Shown here piece after piece: positions 45,049-54,683 of a DNA stretch of 64,000 nt (position 1 is the stretch's first letter; every line of letters starts with the position of its first letter). The stretch is from Bacteroidota bacterium (GTDB lineage Bacteria > Bacteroidota > Bacteroidia > AKYH767-A > 2013-40CM-41-45), in the NCBI GenBank assembly GCA_016713765.1, contig JADJON010000001.1, forward strand, positions 372,001-436,000. Reading direction: 5' to 3'. Both the position numbers and the translations under genes were made by a program. The notes under the pieces were generated by a model that saw only the letters and a list, made by a program, of their open reading frames with translations, was not told the origin of the DNA and ran no database searches.

Positions 45049-48000
45049 GTGAGACCTTTCCTGCGCCTTTTAACCTGCCTGTTTTGCTTCCTGTTGTCCG
45101 GTGCCCGGGCACAGGATCCCGTTTACCGGGTCTATGACCGGCGCGACGGACTTCCTTCGAATACCGTCTACTGCGCATTTCAGGACGCCCGGGGTTTTTT
45201 GTGGTTCGGCACGGATGCGGGCGCTTCCCGCTTCGACGGGCGCGCGTTTCGTGGATACAATGTGCAGAATGGACTGGTCGACAGCGAAGTCCTGCGCATC
45301 TATCAGGATTCGAAGGGACGCATCTGGTTTCTGACCCTGAAAGGATTGTTGTGCTATTATCTCGACGGTAAGATCCATAATCCCTACAATGACCCCGACC
45401 TGCCGAAGGGTCTGGCGGATCGTGGCTTGTTGTCGTTCCGGGAAGACGCGAAGGGAAATATCTGGTTCGGAGGGCTGAGTAACCAGGTGCTGCGCATTGA
45501 TCCGTCCGATCACTGTGATTTTATCATGCCCGATACGATCGCCAATCCTGCGCGTGCGGGCTGGACCTTTCTCTATGAACCCGAGCCCGGCGTCATGATC
45601 GTGAACGTGCAGGATGGATTGGTTCGCATCAACTCGGACGATCTGAAGGAAACGCCGGTTGAAATGCCGGGCATCGGTGATACCGTGGCCTGGATGGAAA
45701 ATACCGGTCCGCGAACGGGATTGCTGATCAGTACGCGCGGGCTCTTTCGCCTCAATGGCTACGAGGCGGAATTGCTGCTGAGCGCCGCCGAGATCCCCGC
45801 GCAGATGAACATGGGACGCATCACACAGGATGAAGACGGCAGTCTGTGGATGATGAACAACGACAAATGCGTGTACTATCTGAAGAAGACGCCCGGCGGA
45901 TTCGCTCCGGCCCTCCGATACTTCACCGGCCAGGTGATCAGCCGGGTCTACAACGATCGTGAAGGCAATCGTTGGTTCACGACGATCGGCAACGGGGTCT
46001 ATAAATCGCCGGCCAACAATCCTCAGATTTCGGCCCAGTACATTCCCAACGACGAGCATCGGGAACAGGTGTTCTCCATTATCGCCGCTCGCGACGGGAG
46101 CCAGTGGATCGGCACCAGCAACGGATCGGTGTATCATCGGGAAGGCGGCCGACTCTCGCGCTTTGACCTGTTGAAGGAAAACAATACCATCAACCGGGTC
46201 TTGTCTTTATTGGAAGATTCCACCGGGAATATCTTATGTGCCGCAGACCGAGGCTTGTTCCTCCTGGCTCGACGGAGTGATGGGTCATATGAGGAGGCCC
46301 GTCCCATTCCATCGATTGAGGGTTTTGAAGTCGCCGGCTTGAAGCGATTGTTCCGTGACCGCAACGGCACGAATTACACCAGTTCCCTTACCGGTATCCG
46401 ACCTGTCATCCAACGGAATGGTCGCCTGTACCAGGGGGAGCTGACGCATCCGGATATCAATTTCCGGGTCTATGCCCCGTTCTTTGCCAGCGACGGACGA
46501 TTGTGGTTCGAACATTTTGAGCGACTATCCTATCTGGAAGGTGACAAAGTCCGGGAGTTCCCGCAGTTCGATTCCTTGTTCATCAGCCGTATTACGGTAA
46601 TCAACGAGACGGACGACGGATGTCTGTTGATCGGCACCTATGGTCGGGGTTTGTATGTGATGAAAAATGATGCGATCATTTTTCACGCGGATTACAATTC
46701 CCTCGGTCTTACCGGCGACCATTGCACCAAGCTCGTCCGCCGGGAAGGAAAGATCTTCCTCGCGACTACGAACGGTGTGAATATTCTGCAGTGGGATGGA
46801 GCTTCCCTTCACCTGATCGAAAAATTCGCCAACCGCGACGGTTTGCTGAATGAGTACACCAACGATCTGGCTATTGACAACCGGTATCTGTACCTGGCTA
46901 CTCCGGATGGCGTTTGCACCATCGACAGGATCCGGAAGAAGACGAAAGCCCTGCCGCCGACGACCTACATCACCGATTTTGAAATCCTCGGGCAATCGGT
47001 ATCGTTGAAGGCACCGATCGTTGTTCAGCCCGACAGCAATTCGATCGGACTGACCTATATCGCACCAACCTTTGATCAACCCCATCTGATGCAGTTCCGT
47101 TACAGGTTTCTGCCCGATGATGAGGAATGGACGGTCGCGGCTACGACGGGTATCCTGATCAGTGATATGGATCCCGGCTACTATCGCTTCGAGGTACAGG
47201 CGAAGAAATTCAATTCCGACTGGGGCCCAACGGCGTTTCTGGAATTCCGGATACTGCCCCCCTTTTACAAGACGCTGGCATTCCGGATCCTGATGATCGC
47301 CCTCGCGGTCGGGCTGGCGTTCCTGCTCATTCGTAGAATCATCGCCCGCCGGTACCAAAAGCAGTTCGTTTATTTACGCGAACAGCAGGCGTTGGAAGTG
47401 GAGCGTCGAAGAATCGGCGCGGATATGCACGACGATCTGGGCGCCGATCTCACCAACATCCTGATCTATTCCAAGATCATCAGCTCCGCCGAAGCATTGA
47501 ACGAACGGCAACGGGGCGCGCTGAAAAAGATCGGTGAAACCTCGAATGATCTCATCAACAAGATGAACGAGATCATCTGGGCGCTCAACCCTTCGAACGA
47601 CACCCTCGACAACCTCATCGCTTATTTGCGGCAGTATGCCTACGATTTTTGTGAATTGCACAACCTGCCCTTGCAAATCGAATCCTCTCCGCAATCGCAA
47701 CTCATCCCGATCAAAGCCGCCGTGCGCCGGAACCTGTTCCTGGTTTTGAAAGAAGCATTGCGGAACGTGTTGCGCCATGCCCGGGCACACCAGGTGAAAG
47801 TGCATATCGTAAATGATGCGACCAACCGGAGCCTGCTCTTGCTGATCGAAGACGACGGCAACGGCATTGACCGGAGCAAGCCCAAACACGGCAATGGTCT
47901 GGTCAATATGCAAAAGCGTATCGCGGAGATCGGTGGAACGATCAGCATTGATTCGCCCGGTACCAAAGGCACGCGTATTCAAGTGCAAGTTCACTACTAA
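45049..48000 (+). CDS. Reg_prop/Y_Y_Y sensor histidine kinase (HisKA_3 type)
   Basis: 983 residues using the GTG at 45049, which directly precedes a signal peptide (RPFLRLLTCLFCFLLSGARAQ); upstream TTG codons in frame are less likely. A large periplasmic sensor with propeller repeats (YCAFQDARGFLWFGTDAG, VLRIYQDSKGRIWFLTLKG) and a Y_Y_Y domain (FRYRFLPDDEEWTVA), one membrane helix (about 755-778, ILMIALAVGLAFLLIRRII), a DHp of the HisKA_3 type with GADMHDDLGADLTN (phospho-His) and an HATPase with LKEALRNVLRHARAH and DDGNGID. This is the usual partner type for NarL/LuxR regulators; one is encoded at 49.98 kb. The sensed ligand is not known. Confidence 0.9.
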   Translation: MRPFLRLLTCLFCFLLSGARAQDPVYRVYDRRDGLPSNTVYCAFQDARGFLWFGTDAGASRFDGRAFRGYNVQNGLVDSEVLRIYQDSKGRIWFLTLKGLLCYYLDGKIHNPYNDPDLPKGLADRGLLSFREDAKGNIWFGGLSNQVLRIDPSDHCDFIMPDTIANPARAGWTFLYEPEPGVMIVNVQDGLVRINSDDLKETPVEMPGIGDTVAWMENTGPRTGLLISTRGLFRLNGYEAELLLSAAEIPAQMNMGRITQDEDGSLWMMNNDKCVYYLKKTPGGFAPALRYFTGQVISRVYNDREGNRWFTTIGNGVYKSPANNPQISAQYIPNDEHREQVFSIIAARDGSQWIGTSNGSVYHREGGRLSRFDLLKENNTINRVLSLLEDSTGNILCAADRGLFLLARRSDGSYEEARPIPSIEGFEVAGLKRLFRDRNGTNYTSSLTGIRPVIQRNGRLYQGELTHPDINFRVYAPFFASDGRLWFEHFERLSYLEGDKVREFPQFDSLFISRITVINETDDGCLLIGTYGRGLYVMKNDAIIFHADYNSLGLTGDHCTKLVRREGKIFLATTNGVNILQWDGASLHLIEKFANRDGLLNEYTNDLAIDNRYLYLATPDGVCTIDRIRKKTKALPPTTYITDFEILGQSVSLKAPIVVQPDSNSIGLTYIAPTFDQPHLMQFRYRFLPDDEEWTVAATTGILISDMDPGYYRFEVQAKKFNSDWGPTAFLEFRILPPFYKTLAFRILMIALAVGLAFLLIRRIIARRYQKQFVYLREQQALEVERRRIGADMHDDLGADLTNILIYSKIISSAEALNERQRGALKKIGETSNDLINKMNEIIWALNPSNDTLDNLIAYLRQYAYDFCELHNLPLQIESSPQSQLIPIKAAVRRNLFLVLKEALRNVLRHARAHQVKVHIVNDATNRSLLLLIEDDGNGIDRSKPKHGNGLVNMQKRIAEIGGTISIDSPGTKGTRIQVQVHY

Positions 48001-48015
48001 GCAACCCGAAGAAAG

Positions 48016-48044
48016 ACCGCCGTAGCCCCGAGCAGCGGTTTTTG
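48016..48044 (+). terminator. Weak terminator after the sensor kinase
   Basis: ACCGC (48016-48020) pairs with GCGGT (48035-48039), followed by TTTTG. Short stem. The 241-base gap to the methyltransferase shows nothing else that I recognise. Confidence 0.35.
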
Positions 48045-48241
48045 CCCAATCATCCCCCTGCGAGACGTATCTTTTTTCGATGATTTACGTCTTAATGCAG
48101 TGGAAGAGCATGCGGAGTTTCAATCTGCAGCCAGCTTGGATCCTTCTCACAACAACACTAATTAACTAATATTCAACAAGATACAAGCGGCTTCATCCTG
48201 CGTACGTTGTAGACTCCCCGCGATCTTATCCCACCCGTTAC

Positions 48242-48991
48242 ATGAGCACTGAACAAAAGAAGGACCTGAACCAGTATTACCTCGATACTTATACGAAGGA
48301 AGCGAGTGTTTATGATCAGCGTCGCTGGACCAGTAAAGGCGGAAGCAAGGCGAAGAGTCTGCGTAACGCGTATTTCTTCGATATCCTTCGGAAGTATAAC
48401 CTGATCCAACCGGAGAAGAAAATCATCGATGTGGCCTCCGGTACCGGCCGCGTTGCGTTGGAGTTGGTGACCTTCGGCTATAAGAAAGTTGTCGCCTGTG
48501 ACCTGACCAACGCCATGCTGGATGTCAGTCGCTCGAAATTGCCGGCGCAGTACAAGGACATCCTCGAGTATCATGTCGCCGATATGAAAAAGTTGCCGTT
48601 TTCGGACGCGTCCTTCGACGGCGCTACACTGGGTGCGTTTCTCTACCTGATCCCGCTCGAAGAATATCCGGCGTATACCAAGGACATTCATCGCGTTCTA
48701 CAAAAGGACGGCATCCTGGTTTGCGAAGTGATGAATCAATTGCACTTCTTCAATCCGTTCAAAGCGGTCATGAAATTCTGGCACCGCCATGTCCGCGGTA
48801 AGAAGATCAAGAGTCATGCGTATCCATGGGAGTTGAAAAAGGCGTTCGCGCCATTCGAAGTGGTCGATATCATCGGCACCGACTTCCCCGCGGTCATGAC
48901 GATTTTCGGTGACGGTTTTCTCCGCTTTCTGTCGCGTTCACCGCTGACCAAGTATTTCGGTGGACGTTTTGTCGTCGGACTAAAAAAGTAA
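48242..48991 (+). CDS. Class I SAM-dependent methyltransferase
   Basis: 249 residues. SAM motif I IIDVASGTGRVALELV at about residue 62, then VACDLTNAMLDVSR, VADMKKLPFSDASFDGATLGAFLYLIP and DGILVCEVMNQ, an UbiE/Methyltransf_11-type fold. The C-terminal region with FWHRHVRGKKIKSH is basic and unlike ubiquinone enzymes. The substrate is unknown. The stop is 3 bases before the start of the kinase-fold gene, so the two are very likely an operon working on the same small molecule or lipid. Confidence 0.86.
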   Translation: MSTEQKKDLNQYYLDTYTKEASVYDQRRWTSKGGSKAKSLRNAYFFDILRKYNLIQPEKKIIDVASGTGRVALELVTFGYKKVVACDLTNAMLDVSRSKLPAQYKDILEYHVADMKKLPFSDASFDGATLGAFLYLIPLEEYPAYTKDIHRVLQKDGILVCEVMNQLHFFNPFKAVMKFWHRHVRGKKIKSHAYPWELKKAFAPFEVVDIIGTDFPAVMTIFGDGFLRFLSRSPLTKYFGGRFVVGLKK

Positions 48992-48994
48992 GCG

Positions 48995-49924
48995 TTGATA
49001 GCGCAACCGGAATCCCTTTACCAGCCGATCCTGGAGCAGCGGTCGCTCCGGCTGATGGAGGTGCTTTCGGAAAAAAAGCTGCGCGGCGTCTATAAAGTTG
49101 CGGAGCTGTCGGGCGGTCCCCCCCTGATTTTGAAAGTGAACAAATTGTTTCCTGGCAAGTTGCGCCGGGAAGCGGACCTTTTGCAATTGGCCGAAGCGCA
49201 TGAATTGAAGCACCTGAAACTTCCGCGGATCGTGGACCGGAGCGATCACTGGATGTTGATGGACTGTGTGCAACTCGAACACTATACCCGCGATACCATA
49301 CTACTGAAAGCCTGGACGACGGCGGAAGCGGAAAAATGGATCGCGGCCCTGCAGGAGTTTCAACAGATCCCGCAGTCTTCACGTGGCTTTAGTAAAAAAG
49401 AAAAGCTGAAAGGGGCCTTCTATCCGCTGATCCGTCTGATCGAACTCCGAAAAGCCGTGAACAAGCGGCTGTCACTGTGGAGGCGCGTGCAACTGGGGTG
49501 GATGGCCCTGCGCTACCTGGCTTATCGTCCTCTGCTCCGCCAGGTGACCGTGCACTATGACCTGAACACCTTTAATTTCACCAATGAACAGGGTTCGGAA
49601 AAGATGCTGATGATCGATTTCGAAGCCGGTGCCTACCGGGGCGATTCGCTTTACGATATTTTATATTATCTTACGATACCCACGGTACGACTGGAGGACT
49701 GGGTATTTCAGCGAACGTTGCTCGGGACCTGGTTTCGAGCATCCGAAGGCAAGGAACGCTTTCTGTCGCAGCGGCTCCGGTTTCAATTGGTCGTCCTGTG
49801 TTTGCAACGCATCCAGCGGTTCATCGATGAACCGGAGAAGGCACAGGTCTATGTAGACAACCTCGACCTGCTCTTTGACGGCAATCGATACCGGAATTGG
49901 CGGATTCGTTTGCAGCAAGCTTGA
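48995..49924 (+). CDS. Kinase-fold (APH/LPS-kinase-like) phosphotransferase
   Basis: 309 residues, with a TTG start at 48995 directly after the methyltransferase; the next ATG (20 codons in) would remove part of the first strand, so the true start is unsure. Protein-kinase-like motifs: LILKVNKLFPGKLRREADLL (Lys and Glu of the N-lobe), VHYDLNTFNFT (catalytic loop HxDxxxxN) and MLMIDFEAGAYRGDSLYDI (metal-binding DFE). It resembles aminoglycoside/choline kinases and KdkA/WaaP sugar kinases; the Arg-rich C-terminus is unlike antibiotic kinases. It probably phosphorylates a small molecule or lipid A core sugar. Confidence 0.8.
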   Translation: MIAQPESLYQPILEQRSLRLMEVLSEKKLRGVYKVAELSGGPPLILKVNKLFPGKLRREADLLQLAEAHELKHLKLPRIVDRSDHWMLMDCVQLEHYTRDTILLKAWTTAEAEKWIAALQEFQQIPQSSRGFSKKEKLKGAFYPLIRLIELRKAVNKRLSLWRRVQLGWMALRYLAYRPLLRQVTVHYDLNTFNFTNEQGSEKMLMIDFEAGAYRGDSLYDILYYLTIPTVRLEDWVFQRTLLGTWFRASEGKERFLSQRLRFQLVVLCLQRIQRFIDEPEKAQVYVDNLDLLFDGNRYRNWRIRLQQA

Positions 49925-49980
49925 GCCGGCTTGCGTAACTTGCGACCGGTTATATTCATCCACTTTTAGACTGAAGCAAC

Positions 49981-50619
49981 ATGAAGGAGAACGAGCCGAT
50001 GATCCGCGTAGCGGTGATTGAAGATCACCACGACATCCGTGACGGGATGTCATTCCTGATCGAGAGCAGTGACGAATTCCTTTGCCGTGCTTACGGCACT
50101 GCGGAAGAAGCGCTGGAAGCCTTTGCCGAAATGCCTCCCGACGTCGTCTTGATGGATATCAACCTTCCCGGCATGGATGGTATCGCGTGTTCCAGGATCA
50201 TCAAGGAAAAGTACCCGTCGGTGCACATCATGATGTGTACCGTGTACGAAGACGACGAGAAGATCTTCCGTGCGCTTTCCGCCGGTGCGAGTGGATATAT
50301 TCTGAAACGTTCCGCCGGAGACAATTTGCTTGACGCGATCCGCGAATTGCATCGGGGCGGAGCGCCCATGAGCAGCTCCATCGCGCGTAAAGTGGTGGCT
50401 TCTTTCCGCCAGGCGCCGCTCTCCAGCCCGGAAGCCGCTTTGTTAACGCCGCGTGAAAACGAAATCCTCGATCTGCTTGCACAGGGATTCCGAAATAAAG
50501 AGATCGCCGAAAAACTACACGTCAGCGTAAACACGATCCGTACACACATCTATAACATCTACGAAAAGCTGCACGTGCAGAACAGGATCGAAGCGTTGAA
50601 TAAGACCGGACGGATCTAG
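49981..50619 (+). CDS. NarL/LuxR family response regulator
   Basis: 212 residues. N-terminal receiver: RVAVIEDHHDIRDGMSFLI with the acidic pair, VVLMDINLPGMDG with the phospho-Asp, and the conserved Lys in GYILKRSAGDN. C-terminal LuxR helix-turn-helix: LTPRENEILDLLAQGFRNKEIAEKL and HVSVNTIRTHIYNIYEKLHVQNRIEAL. It is the likely partner of the HisKA_3 sensor kinase encoded 2 kb upstream on the same strand. Target promoters are unknown. Confidence 0.93.
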   Translation: MKENEPMIRVAVIEDHHDIRDGMSFLIESSDEFLCRAYGTAEEALEAFAEMPPDVVLMDINLPGMDGIACSRIIKEKYPSVHIMMCTVYEDDEKIFRALSAGASGYILKRSAGDNLLDAIRELHRGGAPMSSSIARKVVASFRQAPLSSPEAALLTPRENEILDLLAQGFRNKEIAEKLHVSVNTIRTHIYNIYEKLHVQNRIEALNKTGRI

Positions 50620-50648
50620 CAGGAGCGACGAAGGGCAAAGGGTTGTTT

Positions 50649-50813
50649 GTTCCGGGTTCCGGCTTGAGTGGTAGGGACGTGGGACGAGGGACGAACTGCG
50701 AGAAAGATAACTAGCCTGAATTTTCAACCTTCAACCTTCAACCTTCAACTGTCAACCCTAGTTAGGCATTGACAATTGACAACGCGGATCCCGGAACCCG
50801 AAACCCGGAACAT
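50649..50813 (-). repeat. Dispersed intergenic repeat, copy C (inverted orientation)
   Basis: Contains the reverse complement of the copy A left half: TTCAACC heptads (50723-50757), CAACCCTAGTTAGGCATTGAC, then GGATCCC-GGAACCC-GAAACCC-GGAACAT heptads (50786-50813). Left end GTTCCGGGTTCCGG forms the inverted arm. It lacks the AT-rich core of copies A and B. Confidence 0.75.
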
Positions 50814-50841
50814 TGCAGCCCAAAATCATCCATTTGTCGTA

Positions 50842-50980
50842 TTGGCCTTGGGTCCTTGCCTTGCGACCTTTGCACCACTGAGTACAGCCTTCGGGCACCC
50901 CCTTCTTCTCATAGTAGTTATTTATCAGTTTTTCATGCTCATCTGAAGATCCCGCGCGCAGGCGGGATCTTCTCTTTCAG
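50842..50980 (+). ncRNA. Candidate small RNA with own promoter and terminator
   Basis: TTGG (50842-50845), a 19-base spacer and GACCTTTG (50865-50872, 7 of 8 to TAnnTTTG) form a promoter-like pair. About 75 bases later, GAAGATCCCGC (50945-50955) and GCGGGATCTTC (50962-50972) make a perfect 11-bp hairpin followed by a T-rich tract. No ORF fits between. The expected transcript is roughly 50880-50980. No known RNA family recognised; prediction only. Confidence 0.35.
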
Positions 50981-51001
50981 AGCAGGTTGTGTTTTGGCAA
51001 T

Positions 51002-51038
51002 AAAAAACCCCCTTGTTGATTCAACTTGGGGGTTTTTT
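51002..51038. terminator. Bidirectional terminator between the NarL regulator and LOX-like gene
   Basis: AAAAAACCCCC (51002-51012) pairs with GGGGGTTTTTT (51028-51038); inside, GTTG pairs with CAAC. The A and T runs outside the GC block make it work on either strand. It lies 24 bases beyond the end of the minus-strand LOX-like gene. Confidence 0.85.
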
Positions 51039-51061
51039 ACGTCAAAGACGGTTTAAAATAA

Positions 51062-54000
51062 TCATTCTTTCACGATCCGGATTACCTTGGTTTGTTCACC
51101 CTGATCCAGGCGGATCAGGTAGGTGCCCGACTGAAGGTCCTTTAAGGAAAGTTCGAAGCGATTTTCTCCTTCCATGACCGTTTTCGTTTCCATTAGCAGG
51201 CTGCGACCGCTCAGGTCGTAAACGGTCAGGCGGGCTTTTCCGAGGAGTCCGGAGAAATAGCGCAACTGAACATTTTCGTGTGCAGGATTCGGGAAGGCCG
51301 TCAGCGCATCCGACTCATCGGTCGTTCCGAAGTTGCCCTGACGGATCAGACCTGTGGTGAACAATGCCGAGGAACTGTAAATCGAAGTTGTAACGCCGTT
51401 ACAGATCGAGCGCACCTGCCACTGATAGGTCGTGTTCGCGGAGAGACCGGTAAGCGACATGTTGGTCACGCCACCGGCTCCGCTGACTTTTTTCCAGAGG
51501 TAGTTCGTCGTACCGTTTACCGAGTAGCGTACCATGAAACTGTCGGCCGTTACCATCGGTGTCCAGTTGACAACCGCGCTGTTGTTGGTCACATTCGTTG
51601 AACTGAGTCCGTACGGAGTCGCGCACGGCACCGGCGCATTCGTGGTGCAAAAGGTTAACGCGGTACTGTAACCGCTGCTAAGACCGGAACAGATCGAAGA
51701 TACCTGGAACTGATAGGTCGTATTGGGCGTCAAACCGGTCAGGCTTGCAGAAGTCGTTCCGCCTACGCCGCTGACATCTTTATAGAGATAATTCGTAGTG
51801 CCGTTGACTGAATAGCGAATACGGAAAATGTCGGCGGTCACCAGGTTGGTCCAGCTCACGGTAGCGCTGGTGTTCGCCACATTCGAAGTTCCGAGACCGA
51901 AGGGTCGGCCGCACGGAGTCGGATTATTCGTCGTCGTAAACGTAGCAACGGAGCTATACCCGCTGCTCACACCATTACAGATCGAACTGACCTGCCATTT
52001 GTAGGTTGTGTTTTGTGTCAGGTTCGTCAGCGATGTGCTGCTGCCGGAACTTCCGTTGAGGTCTTTGTAGAAGTACGTAGACGTTCCGTTCACATAATAC
52101 CGGATACGGAATACATCGGCGGTAACGAAGGGTGTCCAGCCCACCGTTGCGCTGTTGTTCGCGATGTTGGTCGTGCTAAGCGCGTTGGGGACCGCGCAGG
52201 GAATCGGCGCGTTGGTCGTGGTAAAGGTGGCGGAGTTGCTGTAACCGCTGCTCACGCCGCGGCAGATGGAACTGACCTGGAACTGGTAAGTCGTTCCCGG
52301 AGAGAGTCCGCTAAGGCCGGTGCTGCTGACACCACCTGCGCCGTTGACGTCCTTATACAAACAGTTCGTCGTGCCGTTCACCGAATACCGGATCCGGAAC
52401 GTGTCGGCCGTGGCCGCGTTGCTCCAGCTCACCGTCGCGGAAACGTTGGTGACCGCGGAGGAGCCCAGTCCGGTAGGACGTAGACAATTGTTCCCCGCAG
52501 CGGTAACCGTGGTAGTGGCCGTAGCCGTGCCCGTGCAACCGAATGCGTTCGTGTAGGTGTAGGTTACGGTATACGGACCACCTGCGCCAGCAACTGAAGG
52601 CGTGAACGTATTGCCGCTGATGCCGGGACCCGAAAACGTTCCGCCGGAAGGAGAGCCGGTCAGCATTGCCGGTGAAGAACCAGTCGTGTACGATGCGGCA
52701 AGACCGGTGAATGAAACCGACGGAATCGGATTGATCGTGGCCGTCACCATAGTGCGCGCACTTTCCTGGACGATATCGGCGCGCCGCACCTGCCAGTCGT
52801 AGAAGTAATAATACTGACCATGTCCACCCGATGAGTTATGGATCTGCAGCAATCCCGGATAGTTGTACGGGTAAGAAACACCCGCCGTGTTGTAATACAT
52901 GCCGGTGCCACTGCTCTGGATGCGGTAAAAATCGCCGGGCGGGATGCTCCAGTTCAGGGTGACCGTATTCGTACCGTTCACCAGCGGGACCGTCGTGGTG
53001 CGCAGGGTCGAAAGATTCTTATCGAACAAGGTGAAAGTACGACTCGCGGCTGTGTTGGAATACACCTTGATCGACTGCAGGACGATGTTCGAATACACGT
53101 TGAATACCAGGTATTGCGCCGTGCTGCTCGTGTTGTAGGCGCCGGCGCCGATGGTAATGCTGGCAGGACCGGCACTGCTGTTAGTGCCGGAGCTGGTCAC
53201 GCTGTTCGATACATAATAGTTCGTGGTCGCGCTGAGCGTGGGGGTGGTGTAACTCGATCCGGTAGCAATGGATATTCCACCCGATGCGCCGGTGTACCAC
53301 TTCAGGGTCCCGGATCCGCTGGCCCCCAAGGTAACCGAACCGCTTCCACATCGACTCGCATTCGTCACGGACGGGGCAGTTGGGGCGGTCAGCACGCTCA
53401 AGGTGTAGGGAGCGGAGGTCGCGGTGCCGCAAGGGCTGGTGACGGTCACGCGATAGGTGCCGGCAGTGCTGACCTGGATCGACTGTGTTGTTGCACCCGT
53501 GGACCAGGTGTAGGCCGTTCCGGCATTTGCCGTAAGGGTTGCCACATCGCCGGGAGCGATCACACCTGCGCGATTGCTGCTGATGGTCGCGACACCGGTA
53601 CCCGGCGCCGTCTGCCGGGTGAGGGTGATCGGTACCGCGATCACGTTGTTGTTTTCACGGAGTTCCTGAAAATTGTTGTTGGGGTCGATCTGCACCACGA
53701 TCCAGTAGTTGCCGTTACAGGTTCCCTGCGGAATGTTGATCCACATGCCGTCCAGCGTCTTCGAATAAATATCGACGTAGCCGGCGGAGATACCCTGAAG
53801 CGTATTCGAACAACCATACTGGCCGCCACCGAGTCCGTAGTTGGGCAGGTTGGTGCTGGTGAGGATATTATTGAGGGAGTCGCGACAATGACCGTTGCTG
53901 CTGTTGCAATTGCTCAGGTCGAGCAGGCAGAAAGCGAGTTTGGAACCGCTGCCGACAATCGGCCAGTTGAGCGGATTCGGATCGGTAGGGTTCTCGATGC

Positions 54001-54505
54001 GCAGCGTGTAGAATCCCCAGCCATCGATGTGTTGATGGCCGTGTGTAGGGTGGTAGGTCATCGTACCCGCTTCACGATCGGAATACGTCATCACGCTGCC
54101 GTTCTTGTGATAGACGCGCTGCGCGACAACCTGCTTGGGATCCGATCCATCGGGACAGGTGCCGGTGCCGGGATAAGCGGTCACCGTATCGGTGCCGCAA
54201 ACCCACTTCGAAACACCGCGAACTTCCATCGGACCGTACCCGATGTTCGGTGTAGAGCCGGTAAGTCGCAGACGTCCGTCATCGGAACCCTGTCCGCTTT
54301 GACTGGTACCGGCGTTGATCTGGGCATATTCGGTATAGCCGCCGGAAGCGGTGATCGCATCCTTGCCAACCGAAATATCGGGTAACAGGTCGCAGTTGGA
54401 CGCGCCGGCCGGACACACACAAGAGGTCGCGTTCGAGGTCGTGCACTGGGCACTCGTCAGCAAAGCCGCACCCATGGCGGCCAGCAACAGTAACAGTTTT
54501 TTCAT
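51062..54505 (-). CDS. Lysyl oxidase-like, FN3 and Ig-like domain secreted protein with T9SS sorting domain
   Basis: 1147 residues from ATG 54505 with signal peptide KKLLLLLAAMGAALLTSAQ. Residues about 35-292 resemble the lysyl oxidase catalytic domain: H152, H155, H157 and H159 in YHPTHGHQHI keep the HxxHxHxH copper spacing, K189 in GSGSKLAFCLLD and Y247 in DIYSKTLDGMW match the LTQ cofactor pair, and IDPNNNFQELRENNNV matches the conserved C-terminal strand. Then Ig-like parts, a long beta-sandwich region and four FN3 repeats of ~90 residues with TADxFRIRYSVNGTTNYLYKD, and a T9SS domain (LTAFPNPAHENVQLR). Expected role: copper-dependent oxidation of amines, perhaps cross-linking of matrix or cell-surface proteins. 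Fold and residues are seen; activity is inferred. Confidence 0.85.
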   Translation of the reverse strand: MKKLLLLLAAMGAALLTSAQCTTSNATSCVCPAGASNCDLLPDISVGKDAITASGGYTEYAQINAGTSQSGQGSDDGRLRLTGSTPNIGYGPMEVRGVSKWVCGTDTVTAYPGTGTCPDGSDPKQVVAQRVYHKNGSVMTYSDREAGTMTYHPTHGHQHIDGWGFYTLRIENPTDPNPLNWPIVGSGSKLAFCLLDLSNCNSSNGHCRDSLNNILTSTNLPNYGLGGGQYGCSNTLQGISAGYVDIYSKTLDGMWINIPQGTCNGNYWIVVQIDPNNNFQELRENNNVIAVPITLTRQTAPGTGVATISSNRAGVIAPGDVATLTANAGTAYTWSTGATTQSIQVSTAGTYRVTVTSPCGTATSAPYTLSVLTAPTAPSVTNASRCGSGSVTLGASGSGTLKWYTGASGGISIATGSSYTTPTLSATTNYYVSNSVTSSGTNSSAGPASITIGAGAYNTSSTAQYLVFNVYSNIVLQSIKVYSNTAASRTFTLFDKNLSTLRTTTVPLVNGTNTVTLNWSIPPGDFYRIQSSGTGMYYNTAGVSYPYNYPGLLQIHNSSGGHGQYYYFYDWQVRRADIVQESARTMVTATINPIPSVSFTGLAASYTTGSSPAMLTGSPSGGTFSGPGISGNTFTPSVAGAGGPYTVTYTYTNAFGCTGTATATTTVTAAGNNCLRPTGLGSSAVTNVSATVSWSNAATADTFRIRYSVNGTTNCLYKDVNGAGGVSSTGLSGLSPGTTYQFQVSSICRGVSSGYSNSATFTTTNAPIPCAVPNALSTTNIANNSATVGWTPFVTADVFRIRYYVNGTSTYFYKDLNGSSGSSTSLTNLTQNTTYKWQVSSICNGVSSGYSSVATFTTTNNPTPCGRPFGLGTSNVANTSATVSWTNLVTADIFRIRYSVNGTTNYLYKDVSGVGGTTSASLTGLTPNTTYQFQVSSICSGLSSGYSTALTFCTTNAPVPCATPYGLSSTNVTNNSAVVNWTPMVTADSFMVRYSVNGTTNYLWKKVSGAGGVTNMSLTGLSANTTYQWQVRSICNGVTTSIYSSSALFTTGLIRQGNFGTTDESDALTAFPNPAHENVQLRYFSGLLGKARLTVYDLSGRSLLMETKTVMEGENRFELSLKDLQSGTYLIRLDQGEQTKVIRIVKE

Positions 54506-54683
54506 GTGGGATCGCAGCAGTTGATACGTCAAGATAGTGCGCATTTCGATATTTTCAAAACACTCCTGAAATCAACGAAAAAGCCGCCCCAATGAATGGC
54601 CGGAAGGCAGGTTACCGTTTCATCAGCTACGCTCGACGGCTCCCTTTTTCTCTTGCGGCAGCCTTGTAGATGAGTACGGCGAC

